Below are positions 8,349 through 17,821 of a DNA stretch of 64,000 nt, piece after piece. The stretch is taken from positions 1 through 64,000 of the forward strand of contig NZ_VICE01000105.1 of NCBI RefSeq assembly GCF_006546775.1, given 5' to 3'. Within the stretch, counting starts at the first letter, position 1. Each line of letters opens with the position of its first letter. This stretch comes from Marilutibacter aestuarii (GTDB taxonomy: Bacteria > Pseudomonadota > Gammaproteobacteria > Xanthomonadales > Xanthomonadaceae). The notes beneath the pieces were generated by a model. It saw only the letters and a list, made by a program, of their open reading frames with translations. It ran no database searches and was not told where the DNA came from. Both the position numbers and the translations under genes were made by a program.

Positions 8349-9612
8349 CGCGCCAGGCCTCCACCGTGCGCGCGAACCGCAGCACGTCGGCATGGGTGTT
8401 GTAGAGGGGCGCGGGCGAGATGCGGATCACGTCGGGCTCGCGCCAGTCGCCGAGCACGCCGTGGGCGGCCAGGTACTCGAACAGGGCGCGGCCCCGGTCG
8501 CGGCCGCCCGCGACCCGCAGCGACAGCTGGCAGCCGCGGCGTTCCGGCTCGGCCGGGGTCACCACCTGCAGCACGTCGGCCAGGCGCTCGTGGATCAGGG
8601 CTTCCAGGTAGCCAGTCAGGCGCAGCGACTTGGCCCGCAGCGCGTCCATGCCGACCTCGTCGAACAGTTCGAGCGAGGCGCGCAGCGGCGCCAGCCCGAG
8701 GATCGGTGGATTGCTGAGCTGCCAGCCCTCCGCGCCGGGCGTGGGCTTGAACTCCGGCGCCATCAGGAAGCGCGTGGCCGGCTCGTGGCCCCACCATCCG
8801 GCGAAGCGCGGCAGGTCGGCGTCGGCATGCTTCTCGTGGACGAAGCAACCGGCCACCGCGCCCGGGCCGCTGTTGAGGTACTTGTAGTGGCACCAGACGG
8901 CGAAGTCGACGCCGCTGTCGTGCAGGGCCAGTTCGCGGTTGCCGACGGCATGGGCAAGGTCGAAGCCGCAGCGGGCGCCGTGGGCATGGGCGAGCCGCAC
9001 GATCGCGGGCAGGTCGAAGAACTGGCCGGTCCGGTACTGGATGCCCGGCCACAGCACGAGCGCAAGCCGGTGGCCGTGTTCGCGGATCGCCGCTTCGATC
9101 GCCGACATCGAGAGCGTGCCATTGGGCTCATCGGGCGCGACCTCGATCAGGTCGGTGTCCGGGTCGAAGCCGTGGAAGCGGATCTGCGACTCGACCGCGT
9201 GGCGGTCGGAGGGGAAGGCCCCGGCTTCGATCATGATCGCGGGGCGTTCGGCGGTGGGCCGGTAGAAGCTCACCATCATCAGGTGCAGGTTGGTGGTCAG
9301 CGTGTTCATCGCCACCACCTCCGACGGCCGGGCCCCGACCAGCCGACCCAGCTGCTCGCGCACCAGGGTGTGGTAGGTCATCCACTGCGCCTCGCCGGTG
9401 AAGTGGCCTTCCACCGCGCGCGTGGCCCAGGCATCGAGCACTTCCTCGACGTGCGCGCGCGCGCCGCGTGGCTGCAGGCCCAGCGAGTTGCCGACGAAAT
9501 ACGCCTGTTCGCCGTCGCCATGCCGCGGGATCAGGAACTGGTCGCGCCGGGTGGGCAGGGCATCGACCTCGTCGAGGTGGGCGGCGTGGCGGGGATCGAA
9601 CAGGTCGGTCAT
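8338..9612 (-). CDS. kynU: Kynureninase
   Basis: PLP enzyme splitting 3-hydroxykynurenine or kynurenine into (3-hydroxy)anthranilate and alanine. The 424-residue length fits the family. Visible are FVGNSLGLQPRG near the N-terminus, FPSDRHAVESQI, the PLP-ring aspartate in GFDLAHAVGN, and the Schiff-base lysine in HYKYLNSGPG (Lys 244). It starts 48 bases after the ACMS decarboxylase stop, the largest gap within the fifteen-gene run. It provides 3-hydroxyanthranilate for the dioxygenase encoded two genes upstream. Confidence 0.95.
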   Translation of the reverse strand: MTDLFDPRHAAHLDEVDALPTRRDQFLIPRHGDGEQAYFVGNSLGLQPRGARAHVEEVLDAWATRAVEGHFTGEAQWMTYHTLVREQLGRLVGARPSEVVAMNTLTTNLHLMMVSFYRPTAERPAIMIEAGAFPSDRHAVESQIRFHGFDPDTDLIEVAPDEPNGTLSMSAIEAAIREHGHRLALVLWPGIQYRTGQFFDLPAIVRLAHAHGARCGFDLAHAVGNRELALHDSGVDFAVWCHYKYLNSGPGAVAGCFVHEKHADADLPRFAGWWGHEPATRFLMAPEFKPTPGAEGWQLSNPPILGLAPLRASLELFDEVGMDALRAKSLRLTGYLEALIHERLADVLQVVTPAEPERRGCQLSLRVAGGRDRGRALFEYLAAHGVLGDWREPDVIRISPAPLYNTHADVLRFARTVEAWRDAA

Positions 9613-9660
9613 TGTCGGTCGTCTTGAATGCGGGTCGGGGGCGCCGCGGCGCCCGGTGGA

Positions 9661-10671
9661 TCAGCGGAAGCGGGCTTCGGGCAGGCCCAGCCACTCCAGC
9701 GCGGTGCCATGGTACAGGCGGGCCTGCTGGGTTTCGTCCAGGTCCAGCGATGCAATGCCGGCCCCCGGCGACTGTTCGCCAAGCGGGAAGGGGTAGTCGG
9801 TCCCGAGCATCACCTGCGACACGCCGCAGGTATCGAGCAGGTACTGCAGGGCGCGCGGATCGGCCACCCAGGAGTCGAAGTAGAGCTGCGAGAGATAATC
9901 GCGTGGATTGCGCGGGTTGTCGGTGGCCACCAGGTCGGGGCGCATGTTGAAGCCGTGCTCGATGCGGCCGATGGTGTAGGGAAAGGCCCCGCCGCCGTGC
10001 GCCAGGCACACCTTGAGCGCGGGCAGGCGCTCGAGCACGCCGCCAAAGACCAGGCAGCAGGCCGCGCGCGACTGCTCCGCCGGCATGCCCACCAGCCAGG
10101 GCAGCCAGTACTTGGGCATGGACGGCGTGCCCATCATGTCCCAGGGGTGGACGAGGATCGCCGCGCCCAGCTCGCTGGCGGCCTCGAAGAAGGGAAACAG
10201 CTCGGGCGCGTCGAGGTTCCAGTCGCCGACATGGCTGCCGATCTGCACGCCCTGGAGGCCCAGCTGGTCCATGCAGCGCTCGAGCTCCTGGACGGCCAGG
10301 CGCGGGGACTGCATCGGGACCGTGCCGATGCCGGCGTAGTGGCGAGGATGGTCGTGGCAGGTGCGCGCCATGTGGTCGTTGAGCGACTGGTGCAGCTCGA
10401 GCGCATGGTGGGGCTTGGCCCAGTAGCTGAACATCACCGGTACCGTGCTCAGGACCTGCACCTGCACGCCGAAGCGCGCGTAATCCTCGACGCGTTCCTG
10501 CGCGTCCCAGGTCTTGGACCAGATCTCGCGGAAGAACTTGCCGTCCTTGTAGATCCGATGCCGACCGTCGTCGGTGTGGTGGATCACCGGGAAGCGGTTG
10601 TCGCCGTACTTGCGCACCAGGTCCGGCCAGTCGCGCGGCAGGTAATGGGCATGGGTGTCGACCTTGAGCAT
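9661..10671 (-). CDS. 2-amino-3-carboxymuconate-6-semialdehyde decarboxylase (ACMSD)
   Basis: Amidohydrolase-superfamily zinc enzyme that decarboxylates ACMS to 2-aminomuconate semialdehyde, diverting it from quinolinate and NAD synthesis to degradation. 336 residues. The N-terminal DTHAHYLP contributes two metal histidines (7 and 9); the HPWDMMG, LAHGGGAFPY and GTDYPFPLG blocks carry the other active-site residues. The same enzyme is called NbaD in 2-nitrobenzoate degraders. It sits seven bases after the dioxygenase gene. Its presence shows the cluster degrades kynurenine rather than only feeding NAD synthesis. Confidence 0.93.
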   Translation of the reverse strand: MLKVDTHAHYLPRDWPDLVRKYGDNRFPVIHHTDDGRHRIYKDGKFFREIWSKTWDAQERVEDYARFGVQVQVLSTVPVMFSYWAKPHHALELHQSLNDHMARTCHDHPRHYAGIGTVPMQSPRLAVQELERCMDQLGLQGVQIGSHVGDWNLDAPELFPFFEAASELGAAILVHPWDMMGTPSMPKYWLPWLVGMPAEQSRAACCLVFGGVLERLPALKVCLAHGGGAFPYTIGRIEHGFNMRPDLVATDNPRNPRDYLSQLYFDSWVADPRALQYLLDTCGVSQVMLGTDYPFPLGEQSPGAGIASLDLDETQQARLYHGTALEWLGLPEARFR

Positions 10672-10678
10672 GGCGTGC

Positions 10679-11224
10679 TCAGGTGATGTCGGCCAGCGTG
10701 TCGGGCTCGTCGTAACGCGCCGGACGCGGGTTCACGTGGCCGCAGGCCTCGCAGCTGCGATGTTCGAGCGAGCGGTAGAAGCGTTCGAACACAGGCGGGA
10801 AGTCCTGCTCGATGTCGCGCAGGTGGAAGTACTCCTCGAACAGCAGGTGGTTGCAGCGTTCGCAGTACCACAGCAGGCCGTCGTCCTCGTGCGGCAGCCG
10901 CCGGCGTTCGACCACCAGGCCCACGGACCCCGCCATGCGTTGCGGCGAATGCGGCACGCGCGGCGGCAGCAGGAAGATCTCGCCGGCGCGGATGGGGATG
11001 TCGCGCACGGCGCCGTCCTCCTGGATGCGCAGGACCATCTCGCCCTCGACCTGGTAGAACCACTCCGGGCCCTCGTCCCAGTGGTAGTCGGTGCGCTGGT
11101 TCGGCCCGCCCACGACCATGACGATGAAATCGCCGTCGTAGATGCACTTGTTGCCCACCGGGGGCTTGAGCAGTTCGCGGTTCGCCTCGATCCAGGCCTG
11201 GAAGTTGATCGGATTGGGCAGCAT
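10679..11224 (-). CDS. nbaC: 3-hydroxyanthranilate 3,4-dioxygenase
   Basis: Non-haem Fe(II) cupin enzyme that opens the ring of 3-hydroxyanthranilate to ACMS. 181 residues. Iron ligands are seen as His 48 and Glu 54 ([12 protein letters not shown]) and His 92 (PRVPHSP). Two CxxC pairs (Cys 121/124 and Cys 158/161) form the rubredoxin-like second metal site known in bacterial enzymes of this family. An open frame continues 31 codons upstream into the ridA-like gene, but the ATG at 11224 shares one base with the upstream stop (TGATG) and begins the conserved MLPNPINF. Confidence 0.95.
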   Translation of the reverse strand: MLPNPINFQAWIEANRELLKPPVGNKCIYDGDFIVMVVGGPNQRTDYHWDEGPEWFYQVEGEMVLRIQEDGAVRDIPIRAGEIFLLPPRVPHSPQRMAGSVGLVVERRRLPHEDDGLLWYCERCNHLLFEEYFHLRDIEQDFPPVFERFYRSLEHRSCEACGHVNPRPARYDEPDTLADIT

Positions 11225-11664
11225 CAGGCATCTCCGTCGGAGGTGGCGCGGGCCACGCACTTGAGTTCGATGGCGATCGGCGTGGGCAATGCGTCGATGC
11301 CGAGCGTGGTGCGGCACGGCGCCGACGCCGGGTCGGGGAAATACTCCGCCCAGACCGCGTTGTAGGCCGTGAAGTCGCCGGCCATGTCGGTCAGGAAGAC
11401 GGTGACGTCGACCAGGTCCTCCCAGCGGGCGCCCGCGTCCTCGAGCACGGCGCGCACGTTCGCCATCACCGCATGCGTCTGCAGCACGATGTCATGGCCG
11501 ACGACGCGGCCTTCGGCATCGTGGCGGTTGCCCGGCACGCGATCGCTGGCCGGGTCGCGCGGGCCGATCCCCGACAGGAACAGCAGCTCGCCGACGCGGC
11601 GCGCATGCGGGTAACGTCCCACGGGACGCGGCGCGCCGGGGGCCTGGATGCCCGCGCGGCTCAT
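11224..11664 (-). CDS. RidA-family protein, probable 2-aminomuconate deaminase
   Basis: A 146-residue RidA (YjgF/YER057c/UK114) protein: [33 protein letters not shown] and the substrate-binding arginine in APCRTTLGI. General RidA proteins hydrolyse reactive enamines or imines. In 2-nitrobenzoate and aminophenol pathways the 2-aminomuconate deaminases (NbaF, AmnD) belong to this family, and the position between ALDH and dioxygenase genes supports that role here, giving 4-oxalocrotonate and ammonia. The assignment as deaminase rather than general RidA rests on context. Its ATG overlaps the can stop (ATGA). Confidence 0.85.
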   Translation of the reverse strand: MSRAGIQAPGAPRPVGRYPHARRVGELLFLSGIGPRDPASDRVPGNRHDAEGRVVGHDIVLQTHAVMANVRAVLEDAGARWEDLVDVTVFLTDMAGDFTAYNAVWAEYFPDPASAPCRTTLGIDALPTPIAIELKCVARATSDGDA

Positions 11665-12326
11665 CGCGGCGAATCGCCGCCGGCGCGATGCACCCGCTCG
11701 ATCGCGGCGGCATGGGTCTCGGCCAGGGCCTCGTAGGCATCCACGTCGACGCCGAGGTCGTTCACCCGGCCGTTCTTCAGGCTGTAGACCCAGCCGTGCA
11801 CGGTGAGGGCCTGGCCGCGCGACCAGGCATCACGGACGATGTTGGTCTGGCAGACGTTGCGCACCTGGTCGATGACGTTCAGTTCGCACAGGCGATCGTG
11901 GCGCTCGTCTTCGGCCGCCTGGTGCAGGCAATCCGCATGCTTCTCGGCGACGTCGGCGACGTGGCGGATCCAGTTGTCGGCCAGGCCCACCCGGTTGCCG
12001 TGCAGCGCGGCGTGCACGCCGCCGCAGCCGTAGTGGCCGACGACGAGCACGTGCTGGACCTTCAGCACGTCGACGGCGAACTGGATGACCGACAGGCAGT
12101 TGAGGTCGGTGTGGACGACGACGTTGGCGATGTTGCGGTGGACGAACACCTCGCCCGGCGCCAGGTCGACGATCTGGTTGGCCGGCACGCGCGAATCCGA
12201 GCAGCCGATCCACAGGAACTGGGGCGCCTGCTGGGTGGACAGGCGCTCGAAGAAGCCGGGGTCCTCGGCATTGATGCGGTCGGACCAGTCGCGGTTGCGG
12301 TCGAGCAGGTCATGCAGGGTCTTCAT
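11661..12326 (-). CDS. can: Beta-class carbonic anhydrase
   Basis: Interconverts CO2 and bicarbonate. The 221-residue protein carries zinc ligands Cys 42, His 98 and Cys 101 (GCSDSR; GHYGCGG) and the Asp 44-Arg 46 dyad, at the same numbering as E. coli Can. It lies inside the kynurenine operon with ATGA overlaps on both sides, so it is co-translated with the dehydrogenase and the RidA-type deaminase. ACMSD releases CO2 in this pathway, which may explain the linkage; it may also be the general housekeeping enzyme of the cell. Confidence 0.95.
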   Translation of the reverse strand: MKTLHDLLDRNRDWSDRINAEDPGFFERLSTQQAPQFLWIGCSDSRVPANQIVDLAPGEVFVHRNIANVVVHTDLNCLSVIQFAVDVLKVQHVLVVGHYGCGGVHAALHGNRVGLADNWIRHVADVAEKHADCLHQAAEDERHDRLCELNVIDQVRNVCQTNIVRDAWSRGQALTVHGWVYSLKNGRVNDLGVDVDAYEALAETHAAAIERVHRAGGDSPR

Positions 12327-13759
12327 GGGGCGTAGGCTTCCAGTTGTAGGCCGATATTGCGGGGTTCGGTGAAAAAGCGCATGGCCTCGAGCCCACCCTC
12401 GCGGCCGAGGCCGGAGGCCCCACTGCCGCCGAAGGGCGTGCGCAGGTCGCGCATCATCCAGGTGTTGATCCAGACCATGCCGGTCCGAAGGCCGGCGGCG
12501 AGGCGGTGGGCGCGGTCGAGGTCGCGCGTCCATACCGACGCCACCAGCCCGTACTCGCTGGCGTTGGCGAGGGCGAGCGCACCGGCTTCGTCGTCGAACG
12601 GCTGGAGCGTGGCGACGGGACCGAAGATCTCCTCGCGGTTGCTTGCGCAGTCGGGACCCAGGCCGTCGATCAGGGTGGGGGCGATGAACCAGCCCGGGCG
12701 GTCGAGCGCGTGGCCACCGCAGAGCACGCGGCCGCCTTCGTCGCGGGCGCGTTGAAGGGCGGCGACGACCTTGTCGAAATGGGCCCGCGACGCCAGCGGA
12801 CCCATCTGCGTGTCGCCGTCGACCGGATCGCCGACCTGCAGCGCGAGGGCATGCTCGACGAGGGCGTCGCGGAAGCCATGGTAGATGCTGCGTTCGACCA
12901 GGATCCGCGAGCCGCACAGGCAGATCTGCCCGCTGTTCTGGAACACCGAGCGCACCAGGGTATCGAGGCGGTCCTGCCAGCGGCTGTCGGCGAACACGAG
13001 GGTGGGATTCTTGCCGCCCAGTTCCAGCGAGACCTTCTTCAGTAGCGGGGCGGCGATGCCGGCGATGCGTCGCCCGACCGCCGTGCTGCCGGTGAACGAG
13101 ACCGCACGCGTACCGGCATGCGCGACCAGGGGCTCGCCCACCTCGCTGCCGGTGCCATGGACGATGTTGAGCACGCCCGCGGGCAGGCCCACCTCGGCGG
13201 CCAGCTCGCCCAGCAGGGTGGCCGTGAGCGGGGTGATCTCGGAAGGCTTGGCGACCACGGTATTGCCGGCGGCCAGGGCCGGCGCGATCTTCCAGCTCAA
13301 CAGGTAGAGCGGCAGGTTCCAGGGCGAGATCGTCGCCACCACGCCCAGCGGTGGGCGCAGGGTGTAGTTCAGGCCGGCCTCGCCGTGGTGCGATTCGCTG
13401 GCGAACTGGGTCGCGGCGTGCGCGAAGAAGCGCAGGTTCTGCACCGCGCGCGGGACTTCGATGTCGCGCGCGAGCCGGATCGGCTTGCCGGCATCGCGCG
13501 ATTCCGCGCGCGAGAAGTCGTCGATGCGGGATTCGAGCGCCGCGGCCAGGCGCTCGAGCCAATGCGCGCGTTCACTGTTGGGCAGGGCCGACCAGGACGG
13601 GAACGCGGCGCGGGCGGCCGCGACCGCGCGCTCGACGTCATCCGGGCCCCCGTCGGCGAGTTCGGCGAAGGCCTGCCCCGTGGCCGGGTCGAACACCTCG
13701 CGCCAACGGCCGGAGGCCGCCTCGCGGGGTTCGCCATTGATCCAGTGCTTCAGGCGCAT
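12323..13759 (-). CDS. 2-aminomuconate-6-semialdehyde dehydrogenase (aldehyde dehydrogenase family)
   Basis: NAD-dependent oxidation of aminomuconate semialdehyde to 2-aminomuconate, by context. 478 residues. ALDH landmarks: Asn 148 (SPWNLP), Lys 171 in VAKPSE, FTGSTAVGR, the general base Glu 246 (LELGGKNP), the catalytic Cys 280 (GQICLCGSR) and EEIFGPV. The sequence resembles the AmnC/NbaE and 2-hydroxymuconic semialdehyde dehydrogenase group. It is the first gene of the kynurenine block and has a promoter-like hexamer six bases before its ATG, so the block can be expressed apart from the upstream genes. Exact substrate is inferred from neighbours. Confidence 0.88.
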   Translation of the reverse strand: MRLKHWINGEPREAASGRWREVFDPATGQAFAELADGGPDDVERAVAAARAAFPSWSALPNSERAHWLERLAAALESRIDDFSRAESRDAGKPIRLARDIEVPRAVQNLRFFAHAATQFASESHHGEAGLNYTLRPPLGVVATISPWNLPLYLLSWKIAPALAAGNTVVAKPSEITPLTATLLGELAAEVGLPAGVLNIVHGTGSEVGEPLVAHAGTRAVSFTGSTAVGRRIAGIAAPLLKKVSLELGGKNPTLVFADSRWQDRLDTLVRSVFQNSGQICLCGSRILVERSIYHGFRDALVEHALALQVGDPVDGDTQMGPLASRAHFDKVVAALQRARDEGGRVLCGGHALDRPGWFIAPTLIDGLGPDCASNREEIFGPVATLQPFDDEAGALALANASEYGLVASVWTRDLDRAHRLAAGLRTGMVWINTWMMRDLRTPFGGSGASGLGREGGLEAMRFFTEPRNIGLQLEAYAP

Positions 13760-13771
13760 GCGGGGAGCTTA
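13760..13771 (-). promoter_or_regulatory. -10-like hexamer six bases before the ALDH ATG (kynurenine operon promoter candidate)
   Basis: On the minus strand TAAGCT (13771-13766) is followed by CCCCGC and then the ATG at 13759. No Shine-Dalgarno sequence precedes that ATG. A transcript from this site would begin at the start codon and cover the kynurenine genes without the upstream PilZ, SDR and PaiB genes. Confidence 0.45.
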
Positions 13772-13796
13772 CCGCGCCGGCACGAGGCGCGGCGCA

Positions 13797-14105
13797 TCAT
13801 GCGCGGCGCTTGGGCGGGACCGCCTGCGGCTCGTGGTACTCGAACCCGATGCGCGCAGCGGTCACCCGCGCCACCCGGGCCGGGACGATCACCGCGGGCT
13901 TGTCCTCGGCCTCGTAGAAGAACAGCCGCACCACCTGCTCCTCCTCCAGCGCGCTGTCGGGCGGGACGGCGATGCCGCAGCCGCCCTCGGACAGGTCCAT
14001 CAGTTCGGCGAACCAGGCCTGTTCGGCCCGTACCACCATCACACGGTCGTGGAAGGGCGTGCGGTCGCCGATCCTGCGCTCGTCGTCGTTCGTGGCGTCG
14101 TCCAT
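13797..14105 (-). CDS. PilZ-domain protein, putative cyclic di-GMP receptor
   Basis: A 102-residue single-domain protein. Both cyclic di-GMP contact motifs are present: RxxxR (RIGDR, near residue 15) and D/NxSxxG (DLSEGG, near residue 39). Single PilZ proteins act as adaptors in motility, virulence or envelope control. A GTG four codons upstream is possible, but GGAG lies six bases before the ATG used here. It follows the SDR gene by 15 bases, so it is probably in that operon. It may respond to the RpfG phosphodiesterase also encoded in this window; that link is inference. Confidence 0.85.
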   Translation of the reverse strand: MDDATNDDERRIGDRTPFHDRVMVVRAEQAWFAELMDLSEGGCGIAVPPDSALEEEQVVRLFFYEAEDKPAVIVPARVARVTAARIGFEYHEPQAVPPKRRA

Positions 14106-14120
14106 CGGGGTCTCCACCGG

Positions 14121-14909
14121 TCAGAGCGATCGGGTACGGCCGCCGTCGACCGGCAGGTTGACGCCGGTGATGTAGGCCGCGGCCGGCGAACACAGGAAGG
14201 CGACCGCCGCCGCCGTTTCCTCGGGCCGCGCGAAGCGGCGCATGGGGATCGCGGCGACCATGTCGGCATAGACCTCGGCCCGGCTGCGGCCGGTCCTGGC
14301 AACGGTCGTATCGATGATCTGCTCGATGCGCGGCGTCTGCGTGGACCCGGGCAGCACATTGTTGACGGTGATGCCCCTCGGGGCGAGCTCGGTGGCCAGG
14401 GTCTTGGCCCAGCTCGCGACCGCCCAGCGCGTCGCGTTGGACACGCCCAGTCCGGCCAGCGGTTCCTTCACCGAGGTCGAGATGACGTTGACGATGCGAC
14501 CGTAGCCATCGCGCTCCATTCCGGGGATCACTGCTTCGGCCAGCACATGGTTGGCGATGAGGTGCTGCCGGTAGGCCGCCTCGAAGGCCGCGACGTCGGC
14601 ACCGTGCACGGGTCCGGGCGGGGGGCCGCCGCTGTTGTTGACCAGGATGTGCACCGGGCGCGCGGACACGAGCGATGCGACCTTGTCGCGCAGCGCCGCG
14701 GTATCGGCGGCGTCGACCGCGATCCAGGCATGCGACTGCCCGGCGACCACCACCGGGAGCTCCCTGGCGAGCGCCTGCAGGACGTCCGCGCGCCGGGCCA
14801 GCAGGGTCACCTCGGCGCCCATCGCGGCCAGGGCCTCGGCGCTGGCCAGGCCGATGCCCTGGCTGGCGCCGCAGACCAGGGCGTGTTTGCCGGCCAGAAC
14901 GGGTTCCAT
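14121..14909 (-). CDS. SDR-family oxidoreductase with degenerate catalytic motif
   Basis: A 262-residue Rossmann-fold protein. Cofactor loop GASQGIG (14-20) and NNSGGPPPG (91-99) are clear, and Ser 144 or 146 could serve as the catalytic serine. Where classical enzymes have YxxxK this one has Ser 157-x3-Arg 161 (SNATR). That pattern occurs in a FabG-like subgroup described as lacking a perfect SDR tetrad, so I call it an oxidoreductase by fold only. It starts two bases after the PaiB-like gene with a GGAG ribosome-binding site. A link to kynurenine metabolism is suggested only by position. Confidence 0.85.
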   Translation of the reverse strand: MEPVLAGKHALVCGASQGIGLASAEALAAMGAEVTLLARRADVLQALARELPVVVAGQSHAWIAVDAADTAALRDKVASLVSARPVHILVNNSGGPPPGPVHGADVAAFEAAYRQHLIANHVLAEAVIPGMERDGYGRIVNVISTSVKEPLAGLGVSNATRWAVASWAKTLATELAPRGITVNNVLPGSTQTPRIEQIIDTTVARTGRSRAEVYADMVAAIPMRRFARPEETAAAVAFLCSPAAAYITGVNLPVDGGRTRSL

Positions 14910-14911
14910 GG

Positions 14912-15559
14912 TCAGTCTCCTTGCATGGGGGCGGTGACTGCGGGCAGCGCGTGTTCGCGCATCAGTGCGGCGACCGCGCGTTCCCGCGGTTCGGGGCGCG
15001 CGTCCAGGTCGGCGGCGACCGCGGCGATGTTGGCGACCGGGTGGTTCTGGCCGAGCTTGAACTTGACCTCGATCGTGTCCACGTCCAGGTGGAACCCGAC
15101 GATGCCGCGCAACTGGCGGCGATGGTCCTCTCGATCGGGTTCGAACGTCCAGTCGCGGCCGATCCGGGTCTCCTGGGCGTGGCTGAGCGCCGCGACAAGC
15201 GCGCCCAGGCCGGCCTCGTCCTCGAAGGTCCGCAGGCGGCCGCCCAGGTGGGCGACGGCGTAGTTCCAGGTCGGCACCCGCGCCGCCGTCTCCTTGTCGG
15301 GATACACGCCCGGCGACACATAGGCATGCGGGCCATGCACGATCGCCAACGCGCGGCCCTCGTGCCGGGCCTGGGGGTTCGGACGCGCCCAGTGCCCGGA
15401 CAGGCGGACGCGGCGGCCGTCGCGCCGGTACAGCACCGGCAGGTGGCTGGCGCAGGGCGCGCCGTCGGCGACCGTCACCAGGGTGACGAAGGCATCCGCA
15501 CCGACCAGCCGGTCGAGCGCGTCCAGGTCGTCGATCGCGAAGGCGGGCGGTGTGTACAC
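14912..15559 (-). CDS. PaiB-type FMN-binding protein
   Basis: A 215-residue protein of the PaiB family (FMN-binding split-barrel fold, originally described as a negative regulator of sporulation and protease genes in Bacillus). Typical blocks: YTPPAFAIDD at the N-terminus, SHLPVLYR, LSGHWARPNPQ, IVHGPHAYVSPGVYP and PTWNYAVAHLGG. The open frame extends further upstream but overlaps another gene; the GTG at 15559 directly before YTPPAF is the best start, eight bases after the preceding stop. Regulator versus flavin-dependent enzyme cannot be settled from sequence. Confidence 0.8.
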   Translation of the reverse strand: MYTPPAFAIDDLDALDRLVGADAFVTLVTVADGAPCASHLPVLYRRDGRRVRLSGHWARPNPQARHEGRALAIVHGPHAYVSPGVYPDKETAARVPTWNYAVAHLGGRLRTFEDEAGLGALVAALSHAQETRIGRDWTFEPDREDHRRQLRGIVGFHLDVDTIEVKFKLGQNHPVANIAAVAADLDARPEPRERAVAALMREHALPAVTAPMQGD

Positions 15560-15566
15560 GTGCGGG

Positions 15567-15890
15567 TCAGTGGCGGGAGGGCAGCTGGCTGACCATGTGC
15601 GCACGCAGGCGTTCGTCGTCCTCGGCCTGCGGCGGCTCCAGTTCCTCGAGCAGGAAGCCGCGGGCCTCGGCGTCTTCCTCGTCCAGGCCTTCGCGCTCGA
15701 CGAACTCGGCATCGAGCAGGGCGGCGCGGGCACTGTCCTCGCTGTCGTAGGCCAGGGTATTGCCGTCGCTGTCGAAGACTTCGGCGGTGCCGGCCTCGCG
15801 CACGCGCAGGCGCGCCCAGACCACGGTCCGCCCGAGCGTCGCCAGCCACCATTGGCCCTGCACGGGGGAGGGGGCGTGCGTGTCGCTCAT
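15567..15890 (-). CDS. Small acidic protein of unknown function
   Basis: A 107-residue soluble protein with no signal peptide or membrane segment. The N-terminal half (GQWWLATLGRTVVWARLRVREAGTAEVFDSDG) looks like a small beta-sheet domain; the C-terminal half is very acidic (EREGLDEEDAEARGFLLEELEPP). I do not recognise the family. Its ATG overlaps the stop of the upstream membrane-protein gene (ATGA) and the PaiB-like gene follows at once, so it is part of the asnS-distal operon. Confidence 0.65.
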   Translation of the reverse strand: MSDTHAPSPVQGQWWLATLGRTVVWARLRVREAGTAEVFDSDGNTLAYDSEDSARAALLDAEFVEREGLDEEDAEARGFLLEELEPPQAEDDERLRAHMVSQLPSRH

Positions 15891-16192
15891 GCGACCAGCT
15901 CCGAGAGCAGCCACAGCACCCCGGCCATGGCCAGGCCGCCGAGGATGGTGATCAAGGACCAGCGCGCGGGCGTCGCCAGCCCGTCGAGGTTGCGGTCACC
16001 GGCCGATGCGTAGCCCCGGCGCAGCAACCAGCCCAGCGCGGCCGGCTTGAAGAAGGCCCCCGGCCCGAGCGTCTCCTGGATCCGTGGATGGCGGTCGCGG
16101 ATGTGCACCAGTGCAAGCGGCCAGAAGATCAGCAGCGCCGTGAAACCGGCGATGGCGATGGCGACGAACAGCAGGGCGAGGAACAGGATCAT
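15887..16192 (-). CDS. Small membrane protein of unknown function
   Basis: A 101-residue protein with two predicted transmembrane helices, near residues 3-26 and 79-98, joined by a basic soluble stretch (HIRDRHPRIQETLGPGAFFKPAALGWLLRRGYASAGDRN). I do not recognise the family. It begins 34 bases after asnS, with an ATGA overlap to the next gene. The open frame reaches further upstream into asnS, but residues before MILFLALL look non-coding. Confidence 0.65.
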   Translation of the reverse strand: MILFLALLFVAIAIAGFTALLIFWPLALVHIRDRHPRIQETLGPGAFFKPAALGWLLRRGYASAGDRNLDGLATPARWSLITILGGLAMAGVLWLLSELVA

Positions 16193-16226
16193 CGTGTCGG
16201 GCGTGGCGGGTTGGGGCGGCGCATGC

Positions 16227-17627
<1,401 letters not shown>

Positions 17628-17791
17628 GGGCTGAGCACCGCCATGCCTTGAATCCTTGCCGTTCCGGGCCGATATGGGAGCCGTCAAGTCTAACGGGTGT
17701 GCGGGTGCACAGGCGAGGGTGCCGCGCCGGCCGCCGCATGACTGCAACACAACGTACGACCCGCGTGCCCGTCCCGGCGGCGCGCAGGCCC

Positions 17792-17797
17792 TATAAT
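17792..17797 (+). promoter_or_regulatory. Consensus -10 hexamer before the IscA-type gene
   Basis: TATAAT, a perfect -10 match, lies 24 bases before the ATG of the IscA-type gene in the divergent asnS/iscA-type gap. No -35 match at the usual spacing is evident, so the promoter may need an activator. Confidence 0.45.
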
Positions 17798-17821
17798 CGA
17801 CCCATCCCGATGGAGTGCCCC

